From assembly GCF_030035675.1 (NCBI RefSeq), contig NC_084481.1, positions 116,890,017 to 116,954,016 of the forward strand: a stretch of DNA of 64,000 nucleotides. The letters run 5' to 3'. The translations under genes and the position numbers were made by a program. Numbering within the stretch: the first letter of the stretch is position 1; every line of letters starts with the position of its first letter. Below the pieces are notes generated by a model, which saw only the letters and a program-made list of their open reading frames with translations, made no database searches and was not told the origin of the DNA. Source of the stretch: Rhineura floridana (Eukaryota > Chordata > Lepidosauria > Squamata > Rhineuridae). Positions 21,171 to 31,636 of the stretch are shown piece by piece.

Positions 21171-22187
21171 TTATTTATTATTATTATTATTTATTAAATT
21201 TATATACCGCCCGACTAGCAATAGCTCTCTGGGCGGTGAACATAAAACAGCATAAAAATACAATAAATAACAAAACAATACTAAAATACAAGCAACAATC
21301 CAACACAGTAAACATTTTTAAAATTAAATCAGTGTAACTTAAAATGCTTCAGAGAATAGGAAGGTTTTGACCTGGCGCCGGAAGGAGAGCAGAGTCGGCG
21401 CCAGGCGTACTTCCTCAGGGAGACTGTTCCATAGTTCGGGGGCCACCACTGAGAAGGCCCTAGATCTTGTCATCACCCTCCGGGCCTCCCTGTGAGCTGG
21501 AACCTGGAGGAGGGCCTTCGTAGCAGAACGTAGTGCACGGGCCGGTTCATATCGGAAGAGGCGTTCCGCAAGGTATCGTGGTCCCGCACCGTATAAGGCT
21601 TTATAGGTTAATACCAACACTTTGAATCTAGCCCGGAAACATATTGACAACCAGTGCAAGCTGGCCAGAACAGGTGTTATATGCTCGGACCGCTTGGTCC
21701 TTGTCAGCAATCTGGCCGCCGCATTTTGCACTAGTTGTAGCTTCCGAACTGTCTTCAAAGGTAGCCCTACGTAAAGCGCATTACAGTAATCCAAACGTGA
21801 GGTTACCAGAGCATGTACCACTGATGTAAGGTCCTCTTTACTCAAATAGGGACGTAGCTGGGCTACCAACCGAAGTTGGTAAAACGCATTCCTAACCACC
21901 GAGGCTACTTCAGCCTCAAGTGAGAGGGAAGAATCTAAAAAGACTCCCAGACTACGAACCCGGTCCTTTAGGGGGAGTGTAACCCCGTCCAGGACAGGGT
22001 ATATATCCACCATCCGATCAGAGAACCCGTCTACCAACAGCATCTCAGTCTTGTCTGGATTGAGCTTCAGTTTGTTAACTCTCATCCAGTCCATTGTCGA
22101 GGCCAGGCAACGGTTCAGCAAATCGACAGCCTCACCTGAAGAAGATGAAAAGGAGAAGTAGAGCTGCGTGTCATCAGCAGTGACGCA
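21171..22187 (-). mobile_element. L2-type LINE, C-terminal RT half, single open frame
   Basis: The minus-strand frame starts inside RT at ADDTQLYFSFSS, the catalytic-motif context, near 22187. It continues DLLNRCLASTMDWMRVNKLK, LNPDKTEMLLVDG, VRSLGVFLDSSLSLEAEVAS, SRLDYCNALYVGLPLKTVRK, FRARFKVLVLTYKALYG and ends FRRQVKTFLFSEAF at 21339. The 3' tail, CGCCCAGAGAGCTATTGCTA and ATATAAATTTAATAAATAAT, ends in ATT repeats. The copy is 5'-truncated at RT but has no stop over about 280 codons, so it is recent. The family matches 7795-8645. Confidence 0.9.
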
Positions 22188-22567
22188 TCAACACAGTTTT
22201 GTGCACTTTGTACTCTTGGAGGCATGGCTATGAGTGCTGTTAAGATAAGCTCCTGCACTTCAAAATTTATCGCTGCACCATTGGCTTTTGTCATTGTAAG
22301 TTTGTTGCAAAAGGGACCTTCCCTTAATAACTAAGAAAGGAGGAGGGCATGGGAACCTGTTTTCCCTTTATATGGCATTTTTAATTGCACAAGGATGAAA
22401 TTGTGCTTCAAAGTTAAATAGCAAACACCACACCACACTTGCAGACTGTAGGAAACCAGTGTGTCTGTGGGTAACAGTGGATTTTTTTAAAAAAAATTGT
22501 ATTAATTTCAGAGAGAAATTGTTTGAGCAGATTGTCTTTCATTCTGAATGAGTTTTCTTTTTAATTC

Positions 22568-22696
22568 ATATAATATTATTATTATTATTATTATTTATAC
22601 TTATTAGCAGTTTATTGCCTAAAAGTCTCCAAGTGACTTACATTTAAAAACATAAATACATTATATCATTAAAATTCATATAAAACATCATACTCA
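22568..22696 (-). mobile_element. L2-type LINE 3' tail, interrupted by DIRS copy 2
   Basis: ATT repeats lead into TTTATTGCCTAAAAGTC and CCAAGTGACTTACATTTAAA, an L2-type 3' tail in reverse. The remnant breaks off at the DIRS left end at 22697. Sequence at about 30620-30710, on the other side of the DIRS element, continues as the L2 coding end. Confidence 0.6.
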
Positions 22697-22802
22697 TGTT
22701 GCTGGTGAAACTCATCAGCTTGGGATATGGCTCCACCTTGTGGTCACAGGCAGGAAAGACAAGTTGAGGGAAGTAGGTTGCTCCCAGCGTTCCTCAGTTC
22801 AC
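22697..22802. repeat. Left inverted terminal repeat of DIRS copy 2
   Basis: Pairs with 30433-30538 across the whole element. Shared blocks in order are TGTTGCTGG, AACTCATCAGC, ATGGCTCCACCTTGTGGT, GGCAGGAAAGACAAGTTGAG, GGAAGTAGGT, CTCCCAGC and TTCCTCAGTT. Confidence 0.85.
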
Positions 22803-23159
22803 TTTCCTGCCTCCACTGAATTGGTCACATTCTGCCTTTGCTCCCATTTTCCCTGTTTTTTTCTTCTTACTAACTATTGCTGTCTCTTTCTAAAACCTTT
22901 TCTTCCTTCCTTTCCTCCCACTATACTGTTCTAGTGACTCTTTTTTCCTAAAAAAAAATGTTCTCTGTCTTTCCTGCCCTTTCCTTTTCTCTGCTTGCTA
23001 CTCCTATCTCAGCCCTGTTCGGTGGGGGGGGGGGGCAGAACGAAACAGCTGTATCTCACCTTCACATGCAACCAGTTCTTTCTGCCTGAGTCCATTGCTT
23101 CTTCGTGTCGGGGTATGTGTTGCACTCTGCTTGCCTCCTTTGCCTCAGCCAGGACCGTG

Positions 23160-24900
23160 GAAATGGCGCCCAGCAGTCAGTTACTAGAGGCATCTACTGC
23201 TGCCGCGCTCCCTGCAGCCCACAAGGCCAAGCAGAAGCACAGACATTTGAAGACCCCCATGGCCAAAATGAAGCCCTGGGGGCAAAAAAAGCCATGCACC
23301 ATGGAGCCATCTGTCTCACACCATGAACAGCAAGTATTTTCCTGCACCTCGCGACCGCAGAACAAAGAAGGGGAGGGGTGCCTTTCCTACCGCCATAGTG
23401 ATACGGGGGCTGAAGTTCATCAGCAGTGGTCTCCATCCCCTCATACCTTGAGAGAGGAAGATTTTCTGGGCTTTCAGGAGTCTCCCCTACTAGCTCAACA
23501 GACCCCCCCAGCCTTATCTGAAGTGAGACAGCCTCCATCCCATACTCAGAGCTCTGATGACACTGGACAAGAGTTCCTCCTTAGTGCCAACATACTGAGA
23601 CAAATTAAAGAAACCTTAATGGGGGGATTATCAGCAGAGTTAAGGGCCGCCTCTCCCCCTCCTCCTGCTTGTGAACCACAGCACAATATGCATCATGGTT
23701 CCGCAGATCCTGGTGCACCTTCCTCATTGCATGCCAGTTGCTGGCGCACAGTAATTGCTCTAACCATAGGCAAGCCTCTACAGGACATACCTCTAGCTCT
23801 CCCAACCCCTTTGTTTTGGATAGGGGTACAACCAGGGTCACTTCCCTCAGGGATGACCAGGTCACCCTTTCTATAATGCAGATCCTCTTGACCCCTTTGT
23901 AAATCCCAGGTCAGAGGGTGGGGAATGGAGTGAGGGCTCCATGGGGGAAGAACACGCCCCATTGCCTGTTCCATGACTCATACTTTGCTCCACTGCTGCA
24001 CAGAGTACTGACCACTTTAGAACTTAATTCTCCTATTGACCTGCCTCTAGTCCAGTCTAAGGGCAAGGCAGTACTACCTGAACCCAAAGCCTCGGTCAAA
24101 TGTATTCCAGTGCCTAACTCCTTTAAGGGTATTACTAAAGCTGAATGGGATACCCCCTTCAGTATAAAAAAGCTGTTTTTTTAGCCAATAAACTTTATAA
24201 TTTGAACCCTGAGTTTACAGACTTACTTAAAATTCCAGCCATTGACCACCCTGTTTTGGCTCTTGTGGCCAAAAATGTCCTGCCAAAAGATGGGTACTTA
24301 AAGATCCTAACGAGAGGCACTTGGATTATTCCATACATAGAGTGCATGAAGCCACAGCTTTGACCATGCGTGCATCCTGTGCTTCTTCTGTCTTCACTTG
24401 TGCAGCCTTAGTTTGGCTTGATGATTTAATTGAAAGTCCCAACCAGGATCCAGATTGTTTATGCAAAACCCTGCTGAAAATTTCTAGGGCAGCTGCCTAT
24501 GTAGCAGATGCAACTCTGGATGCCACCCAATTTGCAGATCGGTCCCTTGTAGCAGATGTGGTGACCAGGAGGATCTTATGGCTGAAGCACTGGGTTGCAG
24601 ACACCACCTCTAGGGTCAACCTCTCCATGGCTCTTTATACAGGAGGAAAGCTCTTTGGTGAAGAGCAATTGAAAGATGTTCTGGTGGAATTGCGGGATAA
24701 GAGAAAGGTTTTGGTCTCCTCACACAGATATGAGAGGTGTTTTCCTCACAGGTCCTCATCACATCAGTCGAGTAATTCCTTTCATGGCTCCCATCTACCA
24801 TCAAGATATAAGGATACCAACACCAAGCAGGGGCAACTGGAACAGACCCGGCTTTTTCCCACATTTTCAGCAAAATTCCAAGCCTTCCACCTCTGCTAAG
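23160..24900 (+). pseudogene. gag-like region of DIRS copy 2 (fossil)
   Basis: Recognised from MAPSSQLLEASTAAALPAAH with a following basic stretch, an EEDFLGFQESP acidic segment, VHEATALTMRASCASSVFT, VWLDDLIESPNQDPD, AAAYVADATLDATQF, and RRILWLKHWVADTTSRVNLS. These align with the corresponding landmarks of DIRS copy 1. Broken fossil. Confidence 0.75.
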
Positions 24901-24919
24901 GGTGGACGGAATCAGCAAT

Positions 24920-26400
24920 CACAATGACACCACAGTCCCAGAAGTCGGAGGCAGGCTACAACATTTTTCCCTGTTTGGGAGTCTTCAGCCACCGACAGAT
25001 GGGTTCTAAACACCATCCTTCAGGGCTACAAACTGGATCTCTGTGCCCGGCTATTCTCCCAATTTCTTCCCTCTCCAGTTTCCAACTCTCAGGAAAAGAG
25101 GGACATCATTCAATAGGCTATCCTTCATTTGCTGTCCATGGTAACCATCGAGCCGGTGCCTCCAGATGAATCCTTCTTTGGTGTCTGCTTAATATTCTTT
25201 GTGGTCCCAAAGAAGGACTGAAATGCCTGGAGGGCTGTCCTTGACCTCAAATTTCTCAACCAATGGGTTGTGTACAAGAGGTTTGGGATAGAAACATTGC
25301 CCTCCATCAGGGAGGCTCTACATCCATAGACCTGAGGGAGGCTTATCTTCATATACCCATTTATCCAGAGCACTGGAAGTTTCTCCGGTTTTTCTACAAT
25401 GACCAACCTGTTTTGGGGCCTTCCCTTTGTGTTGGCATCAGCTCTGAGGGTATTTACAAAGATCATGGTTGCCCGGGTGGCACACCTCCACCTCCAGGGC
25501 ATCCATATTTATCCCTACCTAGATGATTTACTAATTTGTTCCCCATCCAGACAGAGGGCTCTTCGAGATCTACAGATTACACTGGATTGCCTACAAGACC
25601 ATTGCTTCCTAGTGAATTTTCAGAAAAGTCACTTACATCAAACTCAAACTCTGACTCATCTGGGAGCCTATCTGGACACCACTGAGGGCACAATTTCACT
25701 GTCCCACGACAGAATTCATAGCATCAGAGTGGCATCCCAACTCCTATCACACTTCAAACATGCAGATCTCCTATTTCTGGCAAGGGTTTTTGGCCTCCTG
25801 GTATCAGTCTCACAAGTGACACCATGGGCCAAGCACCATTCCTTGCAAGTTACAGTGGGCTCTCCTACCCTATCAGGATGCTGTTGCTGCAAAGCGACAT
25901 ATCCAGATTCATATTTCTCCAGACCTCCAGAAGCAATGACCTGGTGGACTAGCCTCCAACATCTGAAGAAAGGCCGTCCTTTCAGAGATCCAACGTGGGT
26001 TTCCCTCACCACAGATGCCAGTCTCCTAGGGTGAGAAGTGGCCACGTCCACTTCATCCAAAGTCACTGATGTCTGGCCAAAAGAAGGAAGAGTATCAACT
26101 TGCTCAAGCTCAGAGTGGTACGTCTTGCCCTGTGGTTCTTCATACCTTGACTGCTCCTCTCCCATGTTCTTATCAGAACTGACAACAATACTGTGAAAGC
26201 TCACATTAACAAGGGGGGGGAACAAGGTTGGTGGAACCGCAGGCAGAGACTTGCCTTCTCCTCAACTGGGCAGAACGCCATCTCCCTTCCCTAGCTGCTG
26301 AATACATCAGCAGCTCCTCAAACATCCAAACCGAGTGGTTGAGTCGCAAAAAAATAGACCCGGGAGAATGGATGCTGAACTGCACGGTATTTCGTCAAAT
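24920..26400 (+). pseudogene. RT/RNase H region of DIRS copy 2 (fossil)
   Basis: RT landmarks are visible: SIDLREAYLHIPIYPEHWKF, LPFVLASALRVFTKIM, HIYPYLDDLLICSPSRQRAL with the YLDD catalytic motif, and THLGAYLDTTEGTISLS. They are followed by the connection (LLFLARVFGLLVSVSQVTPW) and RNase H pieces (TTDASLLG near its start, EWLSRKKIDPGEWML near its end). The order is the DIRS order. Broken fossil. Confidence 0.78.
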
Positions 26401-26479
26401 CAGATCTCGCTTAGGGCAATCCCTAGTGGACCTCGGCCTCTCCAGAGAATTATCAGCTCAAAAGGTTCTTCTTGAGGTT

Positions 26480-27421
26480 TCATTCTCCCAAAGCGGAAAC
26501 AACGGATGCTCTATCAACTCCTTGGCCTCCAGGACTGCTATACGCATTTCCTCCAATCCCAATTCTTCCTCGAGTGCTTTGCAAGATCAAGGAGGAAACA
26601 CCATAGTGATTCTTGTGGCACCATTCTGGCCTCAGCTCCCTTGGATATCGGACATTCTGGACATGGTGGTGTCCCCTCTGTAAGGCTACCTCAACATTCA
26701 GATCTGATATCACAAGGCCCTCTACATCATCTGGATCCCAATTGGTTCCAGCTGACAGTCTGACTCTTGAGCAGAGATGTCCAACAAAACTTGGCCTCAA
26801 GGCAGACGTGATCAACACCATCTTAGTATCCAGGCGTCCTTCCACAATCCGCATCTACATATCTACATGGAAGACCTTCACATCCTGGTGCTTTTCCAGA
26901 GTCTTCTCCACACGCAACCCCAAAATTTCTACTGTTCTAGCCTTCCTCCAGGCTGAACTCGCAAAGGGCCTCCGGTCCAATACCCTGAAGAGGCAGGCTG
27001 CAGCTATATCCTCTCTAGCTTCCCTATTCTCAGTATCTCCTATATCCCATCACCCCCTATTGAAGAACTTCCTTAAGGGGGCGACCCTTAAGTGTCCTCC
27101 AGCAGTGCATAGATACCCATCTTGGGATCTTCATAAGGTGCTCAGGGCGTTACAGAAACTTTCCTTTGAACCCCTCAGTAAGGTTTCCCTTAGACTTCTA
27201 TCACTGAAAGTCCTTTTTCTTGTGACGATAACAACCACCCATAGGTTTTCAGAATTAAATGCCCTTATCAGTGGCAAAGCACCTTTGTATATTTCATTCA
27301 GACAGAGTGATCCACCATACAGACCCCTCCTTTCTCTCTAAGGTATTTACTAGTTTACTAGGCAGCAAGAGTTAATCCTTCCCACTTTTTGCCCTAATCT
27401 GCCCCACCCCCTTGAAAGAAC
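26480..27421 (+). pseudogene. Tyrosine recombinase region of DIRS copy 2 (fossil)
   Basis: STIRIYISTWKTFTSWC, LAKGLRSNTLKRQAAAISSL, HHPLLKNFLKGATLKCPPAV, HRYPSWDLHKVLRALQKLSF and TTHRFSELNALISG parallel the recombinase of DIRS copy 1 block by block. A copia element sits in this region. Broken fossil. Confidence 0.75.
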
Positions 27422-27800
27422 TGTTGATGTGTGTGCGTTGTTGCGTGAAACAGCATACGTTACATTGGAGTTAAGTTGAGCAAGAAACATCACAGAGGCA
27501 TTAGATCAGGTTAAGAGTCTTTACTACAAGACATTATGGCTTAAGGCTTTAAGATTACATGTAGAGTTGCTCCCCCCCCTAGGAGAGAAGTTCTCAGTTC
27601 AAAGACATGACACAGAAGACTCAGCTCAACACAGATAGCTGCTAGAACTCTCCCAGTCTATCTTGATGCTACCATGGCAACGGCCTTGGCTGTACGTTCC
27701 CAGACTGGGCAAAGACATAACTCCTGCTAGCTACAGATTTCCAGACTTGCAGACTTGATGGAAAAATAAACTCAGTGACAGTACAGTTCAATGGTCAACA
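27422..27800 (-). repeat. 3' LTR of the copia element
   Basis: 379 bp with TG...CA ends in a short inverted form (TGTTGA...TCAACA). It differs from the LTR at 29832-30210 at one position. The adjacent 27801-27815 segment is, in element sense, a purine tract GGGAAAAAGGGGGAT immediately before the LTR, as expected for plus-strand priming. Confidence 0.93.
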
Positions 27801-28036
27801 ATCCCCCTTTTTCCCATCATGTCTGTAATTCATGACAACAATAACAATAATACATTTCTACAATACATCTTGCAATACAGTTTACATTTCAGTACAGTTC
27901 AGAACATCTCTGTACATTTAGCTAACACTTTATTCAATCAAACTTTGGCTGTACACAAGTCAAATACAGTGTATCAGGATCCATTTCAACTTGTTTACGC
28001 ATACCTGGGCTGGTAATTACCCCCACAGTAAATCTT

Positions 28037-29740
28037 TCAGGCGGTTTCCCTGTTTGATCTTGTAGAATGTCTTAAAGGAACTAGAGCTTCTGCTCTCTCA
28101 GCCCCTCCATTTGTGCTTGTGCTTGGCACAGCGTGCCCAGGATCCTCCATTTCCTCAGCCTTACGTTTCTTCGATCTTCGTTTCCCACAAATGAGCTCAT
28201 TTAACGCATCTCTGAGTGGAATATGTGTGCCCTCCACCTTTATGTCTAGATTTGGCTTAAATGTTTGTGCTTGTGTGTCATCTGACCCTGTAAGAATGAC
28301 TGTTTCCCTTTGATCCCAAGGCTTTTCTGAGACTTTAATGCTTCTGCTCAGAACTAATTGCTGTGTTTCTGGACACCAAACTCTGAAATATGCATTCTCT
28401 TGTGCTCTAGGTGCACGTTTGCCACGTCTCTTACCCTGTGGCTTGTAAATTTGGCTGCGATGCACTCTTTCAGGCATCAGCCTGACTGCATTACATGCAT
28501 ACTGTGGCTGTGTGCTTTTAACAGCTGTCTTTTTACAGCTCTGACCGTCATTCTCTTTCCGCCCCATTAAACTCAAGGCATCAGCACACTTCACACCCAT
28601 GGACATTCTAAACTGCCCTTGTGTCATGAAACCCTGACAGACAACTTTGCCTCTTCTTTGCACAAAACATTTCCCTCTGTCAAACAAGACTGAAAATTGA
28701 CAACTCACCAGTTTTCTGACTGACAATATGTTGTGAGCCAATTCTGGTACAAACGAACAATCTGACAGTATTCCAAGTTTATCAAATCTCACCAGTCCTC
28801 GGGCTTCCACATTCTTGCGTGATCCATCCGCAAGTAAAACAAAGTCCTGCTCATCGGTAGACGTGTAAAACAAACTCCTGTCTTTGATTAATATATGGCT
28901 TGCACCGCTGTCAAGAAGCCAGTCAATAGGTCCTAAATCTTGAGACTTCTGTTTACAAACAAAGTTCACACTTCCCTGCTTCAAGCCTCCTTCCCTGGAG
29001 TTGCGCTTGACTGCACGGTCTCTTTGAAGATGCCCACGAGCCCCACAGGCATAACAAGATTTCAGCCGCTGCTGCTCCAGCTTGTTTTCCTGTCTGCAGC
29101 TGCTTTCTTCTTTCAGCTTGGCTCTTTGCTTTTCCTCAGCACTTTTCACCTCTTGTCTCCGCTGCCATTCCTGGGTCAGTTTTTCCTCAATAAACGCAAC
29201 GTTCAGACCTCCGTCAGGCATGGCTTCGAAAGCCATGACCATATTATTCCAAGTCCCATCGAGTGAAGCCAGGATCAGATAGGTCTTCTGAAGAACAGAG
29301 TGTTCCATGCCTCGATCCTGCAACTCAGCAAATAGGAGCCTGAATTCCGTGAGATGCTCACTCATTTCGCACTCACCCGTGAAGCGCATCTGGTACAGCT
29401 TCCTTGCCAAACACAATTTAGATCCCGCAGTCTGTTGCACATGTAGGGCCTCCAACACGTCCCACATCTGTTTGGCGTTTGTAACATCTCTCACGTGTAA
29501 CAGTTGAGAGTCTGATAGAGCCAGAAGTATAAAAGCTTGCGCCTTCTGATCTCTACGCGTCCAGGCCGCGGTCAGTACCGCCGGAGGGGGTCCATCTATA
29601 ATGTCCCATAAATCCTCTTTTATCAGCAAAGCCCGCATCCTCGGCTTCCAGCTGGCATAATTCTTTTCCGTCAATCTTTCCATTGGCAAGCCTCCCCCAG
29701 ACAGGTTTACTGCCATCCTGCTCACCTCTGTCTGGCACAA
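28037..29740 (-). pseudogene. gag-protease-like ORF of the copia element (fossil)
   Basis: One open frame of 567 codons. The N-terminal third is the copia gag (UBN2-type) fold: LTEKNYASWKPRMRALLI, LWDIIDG, KQMWDVLEALH, LARKLYQMRF, EFRLLFAELQDRG, LASLDGTWNNMVMAF. Near residue 230 is a zinc-knuckle-like CYACGARGHLQRD, and near residue 275 is WLLDSGASHI, the aspartic protease DSGA motif. After that come NILSVRKL-type and ARG/LYS-rich linker sequences including RSIKVSEKPWD, then a basic C-terminus with KRRSKKRKAEE. It belongs to the element and is not a host gene. Confidence 0.88.
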
Positions 29741-29816
29741 TCAATCACGCTGCCCTCTCTGGAACTCCGTCTGCCGTTCAGACCAGCAACTTACTCTTGT
29801 GTAACGCGCTGTGGAT

Positions 29817-29830
29817 CTGGGCCCATAACC
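29817..29830 (-). promoter_or_regulatory. Primer-binding site of the copia element (initiator tRNA-Met anticodon arm)
   Basis: In element sense, one base after the 5' LTR, GGTTATGGGCCCAG is the exact complement of CTGGGCCCATAACC, the anticodon stem-loop of vertebrate initiator tRNA-Met. Drosophila copia is known to prime from a cleaved 5' half of the same tRNA, ending in the anticodon loop. The tRNA sequence is from memory; the match is otherwise seen directly. Confidence 0.75.
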
Positions 29831-29831
29831 C

Positions 29832-30210
29832 TGTTGATGTGTGTGCGTTGTTGCGTGAAACAGCATATGTTACATTGGAGTTAAGTTGAGCAAGAAACAT
29901 CACAGAGGCATTAGATCAGGTTAAGAGTCTTTACTACAAGACATTATGGCTTAAGGCTTTAAGATTACATGTAGAGTTGCTCCCCCCCCTAGGAGAGAAG
30001 TTCTCAGTTCAAAGACATGACACAGAAGACTCAGCTCAACACAGATAGCTGCTAGAACTCTCCCAGTCTATCTTGATGCTACCATGGCAACGGCCTTGGC
30101 TGTACGTTCCCAGACTGGGCAAAGACATAACTCCTGCTAGCTACAGATTTCCAGACTTGCAGACTTGATGGAAAAATAAACTCAGTGACAGTACAGTTCA
30201 ATGGTCAACA
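29832..30210 (-). repeat. 5' LTR of the copia element
   Basis: 379 bp, one difference from the other LTR (CATATG here against CATACG). In element sense it precedes the primer-binding site and the gag ORF, so it would carry the promoter. A GGAAAAATAAACTC stretch inside could be the polyadenylation region on the opposite strand, but I cannot place the transcription start. Confidence 0.92.
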
Positions 30211-30432
30211 AGAACGTGGCATTCACTTGATGTTAGAAGAGCCCTCAAAGTTTACATTGCTAGAACAAAGGCCCCTAGACAAATGGACTCTCTCTTTATC
30301 TCCTTCCTCTCTTTATCTCCTTCCCCCTGTTTATCCACGGTTCTCATGTAATCCTAACAAGGGAAGTAGATTCTTGTCCTCCACTATTGCATGGTTGTTT
30401 TTTCCTTTGACCTGTTTGCGCTTGGCGAGGAT

Positions 30433-30538
30433 GCAAACTGAGGAATGCTGGGAGTGACCTACTTCCCTCAACTTGTCTTTCCTGCCTACAACCACAAGGT
30501 GGAGCCATAACCTGCTGATGAGTTTCTGTCCAGCAACA
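30433..30538. repeat. Right inverted terminal repeat of DIRS copy 2
   Basis: Reverse complement of 22697-22802 with scattered differences; see that entry for shared blocks. Ends CCAGCAACA at 30538. Confidence 0.85.
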
Positions 30539-30619
30539 CAGAACTACCTTTCAGGTAAGGAACCAATGGTTCTTTCTCATACAAACATCTACAATTCATA
30601 CACACACAGTCTTTATCTG

Positions 30620-30710
30620 GCACTGAAAAGATGTCAGCAAAGGCACCAGGTCGACCTCACTGGGGAAAGCATTCCACAAATAGGAAACTACAACTGAAAA
30701 GACCCTCTTT
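30620..30710 (-). mobile_element. L2-type LINE fragment (continuation beyond DIRS copy 2)
   Basis: In reverse, GAAAGCATTCCACAAATAGG and AACTACAACTGAAAAGACCC correspond to the L2 coding end (compare the GACTGTTCCATAGTTCGG and CCACCACTGAGAAGGCCC region of the copy at 21171). It lies just outside the DIRS right end and suggests the DIRS element landed in an L2 copy. Confidence 0.5.
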
Positions 30711-31049
30711 TTTGTGTAATGTACACAGTGATAATGTAAATTAACTATTCATTGTGATAACTGTTGAACAGTGTTTGTATTAAATTTTGTTTTTCTAACA
30801 TACTGCGAGACTTTCTTGTGGTGTGCACCACCAATTATTATTTTTATGAAAACTTTGTCAAAAATTTTTTGATACATCTATTATGTTACAATTCTCATAG
30901 GAGTGCAAGAAGGGAAGGGTTAGCATTCTTGTTTTCCCCTACTTTTTCTCCTTCTTTATAGATTTGAACAGTTTTGTTTCAGTTGATTGTAACATTCTGT
31001 ATATATTACACTAACCATTTATAACAATCTCTTTCTCCACCACCACCAG

Positions 31050-31183
31050 TTGTCAAAACCTGAAAAAGTTGCAATTCCAGAGCGTTATGTTGAGCTGGAA
31101 CCTGAAGACCCTCTCACTCCAGAGGAATTAGCAGCAAGGCATCGTAAGGCAGAAAAAATAAAGAATATTCTTACAAGGTCAAG
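31050..31183 (+). CDS. PLEKHA7: PLEKHA7 coding exon (third of five)
   Basis: Follows the acceptor CACCACCACCAG and ends AAGGTCAAG before the donor GTCAGA. It encodes LSKPEKVAIPERYVELEPED, PLTPEELAARHRKAEKIKN and ILTRS, leaving two bases (AG) for the next exon; AG plus T gives Ser. LSKPEKV.IPERY.ELEPE is the strongest family signature in this gene tail. I preferred the second of two GT sites (31184 rather than 31178) because it alone keeps frame with the next exon. A dinucleotide repeat begins only 15 bases after the donor. Confidence 0.92.
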
Positions 31184-31197
31184 GTCAGATTCCTATT

Positions 31198-31255
31198 CAC
31201 ACACACACACACACACACACACAAACATACATACATACATACATACATACATACA

Positions 31256-31310
<55 letters not shown>
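31198..31310. repeat. Compound microsatellite (CA)n-(CATA)n-(TA)n
   Basis: About 12 CA repeats, then about 16 CATA repeats, then about 12 TA repeats, in one uninterrupted tract of about 113 bases. It starts 15 bases after the exon 31050-31183 splice donor. Confidence 0.97.
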
Positions 31311-31313
<3 letters not shown>

Positions 31314-31424
31314 TCCTATTAGTTTTTTCTATTTCAAATGTTAAAAACAATCACTGAAATCTTGGTACAGAAGTATAATTATATGCATTTTACATAGTAA
31401 AACAACACACCATAGAGAACTATA

Positions 31425-31636
31425 CAGTAGGGCCCTACTTTTCGGTGTTCCGCTAATACGTCGGCTTTCAATTAGAGTAATTAAAGTAAGGTCCCACTCA
31501 TACGGCGCTTGTTCCACTTTTACAGCGTTTTTCAGGCGTCAGGCACCATTTTATTGACAGAGTTCCACTTTTCAGCGCGTTTTGCTTTTCAGCGGGGGTC
31601 TGAAACGTAACCCACCGTATGAGTGGGGCCCTACTG
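31425..31636. mobile_element. Tigger/pogo-like MITE, 212 bp
   Basis: The ends CAGTAGGGCCCTACTTTTCG and, reverse-complemented from the right, CAGTAGGGCCCCACTCATAC are inverted repeats. They are flanked by TA on both sides (31423-31424, 31637-31638). A TA duplication and CAGT-type ends fit the mariner/pogo group. Non-coding. Confidence 0.8.

Larger units (their letters stand above)
27422..30210 (-). mobile_element. Ty1/copia LTR retrotransposon, reduced and non-autonomous, very young
   Basis: Two direct 379-bp repeats (27422-27800 and 29832-30210) bound the element. Both start TGTTGATG and end GGTCAACA. They differ at one base, so the insertion is very recent. A 5-bp duplication, AGAAC, flanks it (27417-27421 and 30211-30215). 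In minus-strand sense, the 5' LTR is followed by a primer-binding site and one long open frame, and a polypurine tract precedes the 3' LTR. I recognise gag and protease-like parts but no reverse transcriptase, so it is broken as an autonomous element and would need another copy's enzymes. Confidence 0.93.
22697..30538 (+). mobile_element. DIRS-type retrotransposon, copy 2 (fossil), interrupted by a copia element
   Basis: The ends, 22697-22802 and 30433-30538, form inverted terminal repeats of about 106 bases. The left begins TGTTGCTGG and carries TATGGCTCCACCTTGTGG and GACAAGTTGAGGGAAGTAGG; the right is its reverse complement with scattered differences. Between them lie gag-like (about 23160-24900), RT/RNase H (about 24920-26400) and tyrosine recombinase (about 26480-27420) regions. 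A 2.8-kb copia element occupies 27422-30210. The DIRS copy is older than DIRS copy 1 and is broken in many places, perhaps eight or more. It is not expected to be active. Confidence 0.87.
19303..31049 (+). other. PLEKHA7: PLEKHA7 intron (11.7 kb), largely retroelements
   Basis: Begins GTAAGA and ends CACCACCACCAG. Most of it is the transposons listed separately (19590, 20043, 20664, 20846, 21171, 22570-30710). The unassigned parts, such as 20940-21160, 22188-22565 and 30711-31049, hold no recognisable feature. The copia gag ORF within it belongs to the element, not to the host. Confidence 0.8.

Noticed and set aside
28037-29740. A domesticated host gag gene, since the frame is long and open.
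   Set aside because: It lies between two LTRs that differ at one base and has element signals on both sides. The open frame reflects youth of the insertion, not host selection.
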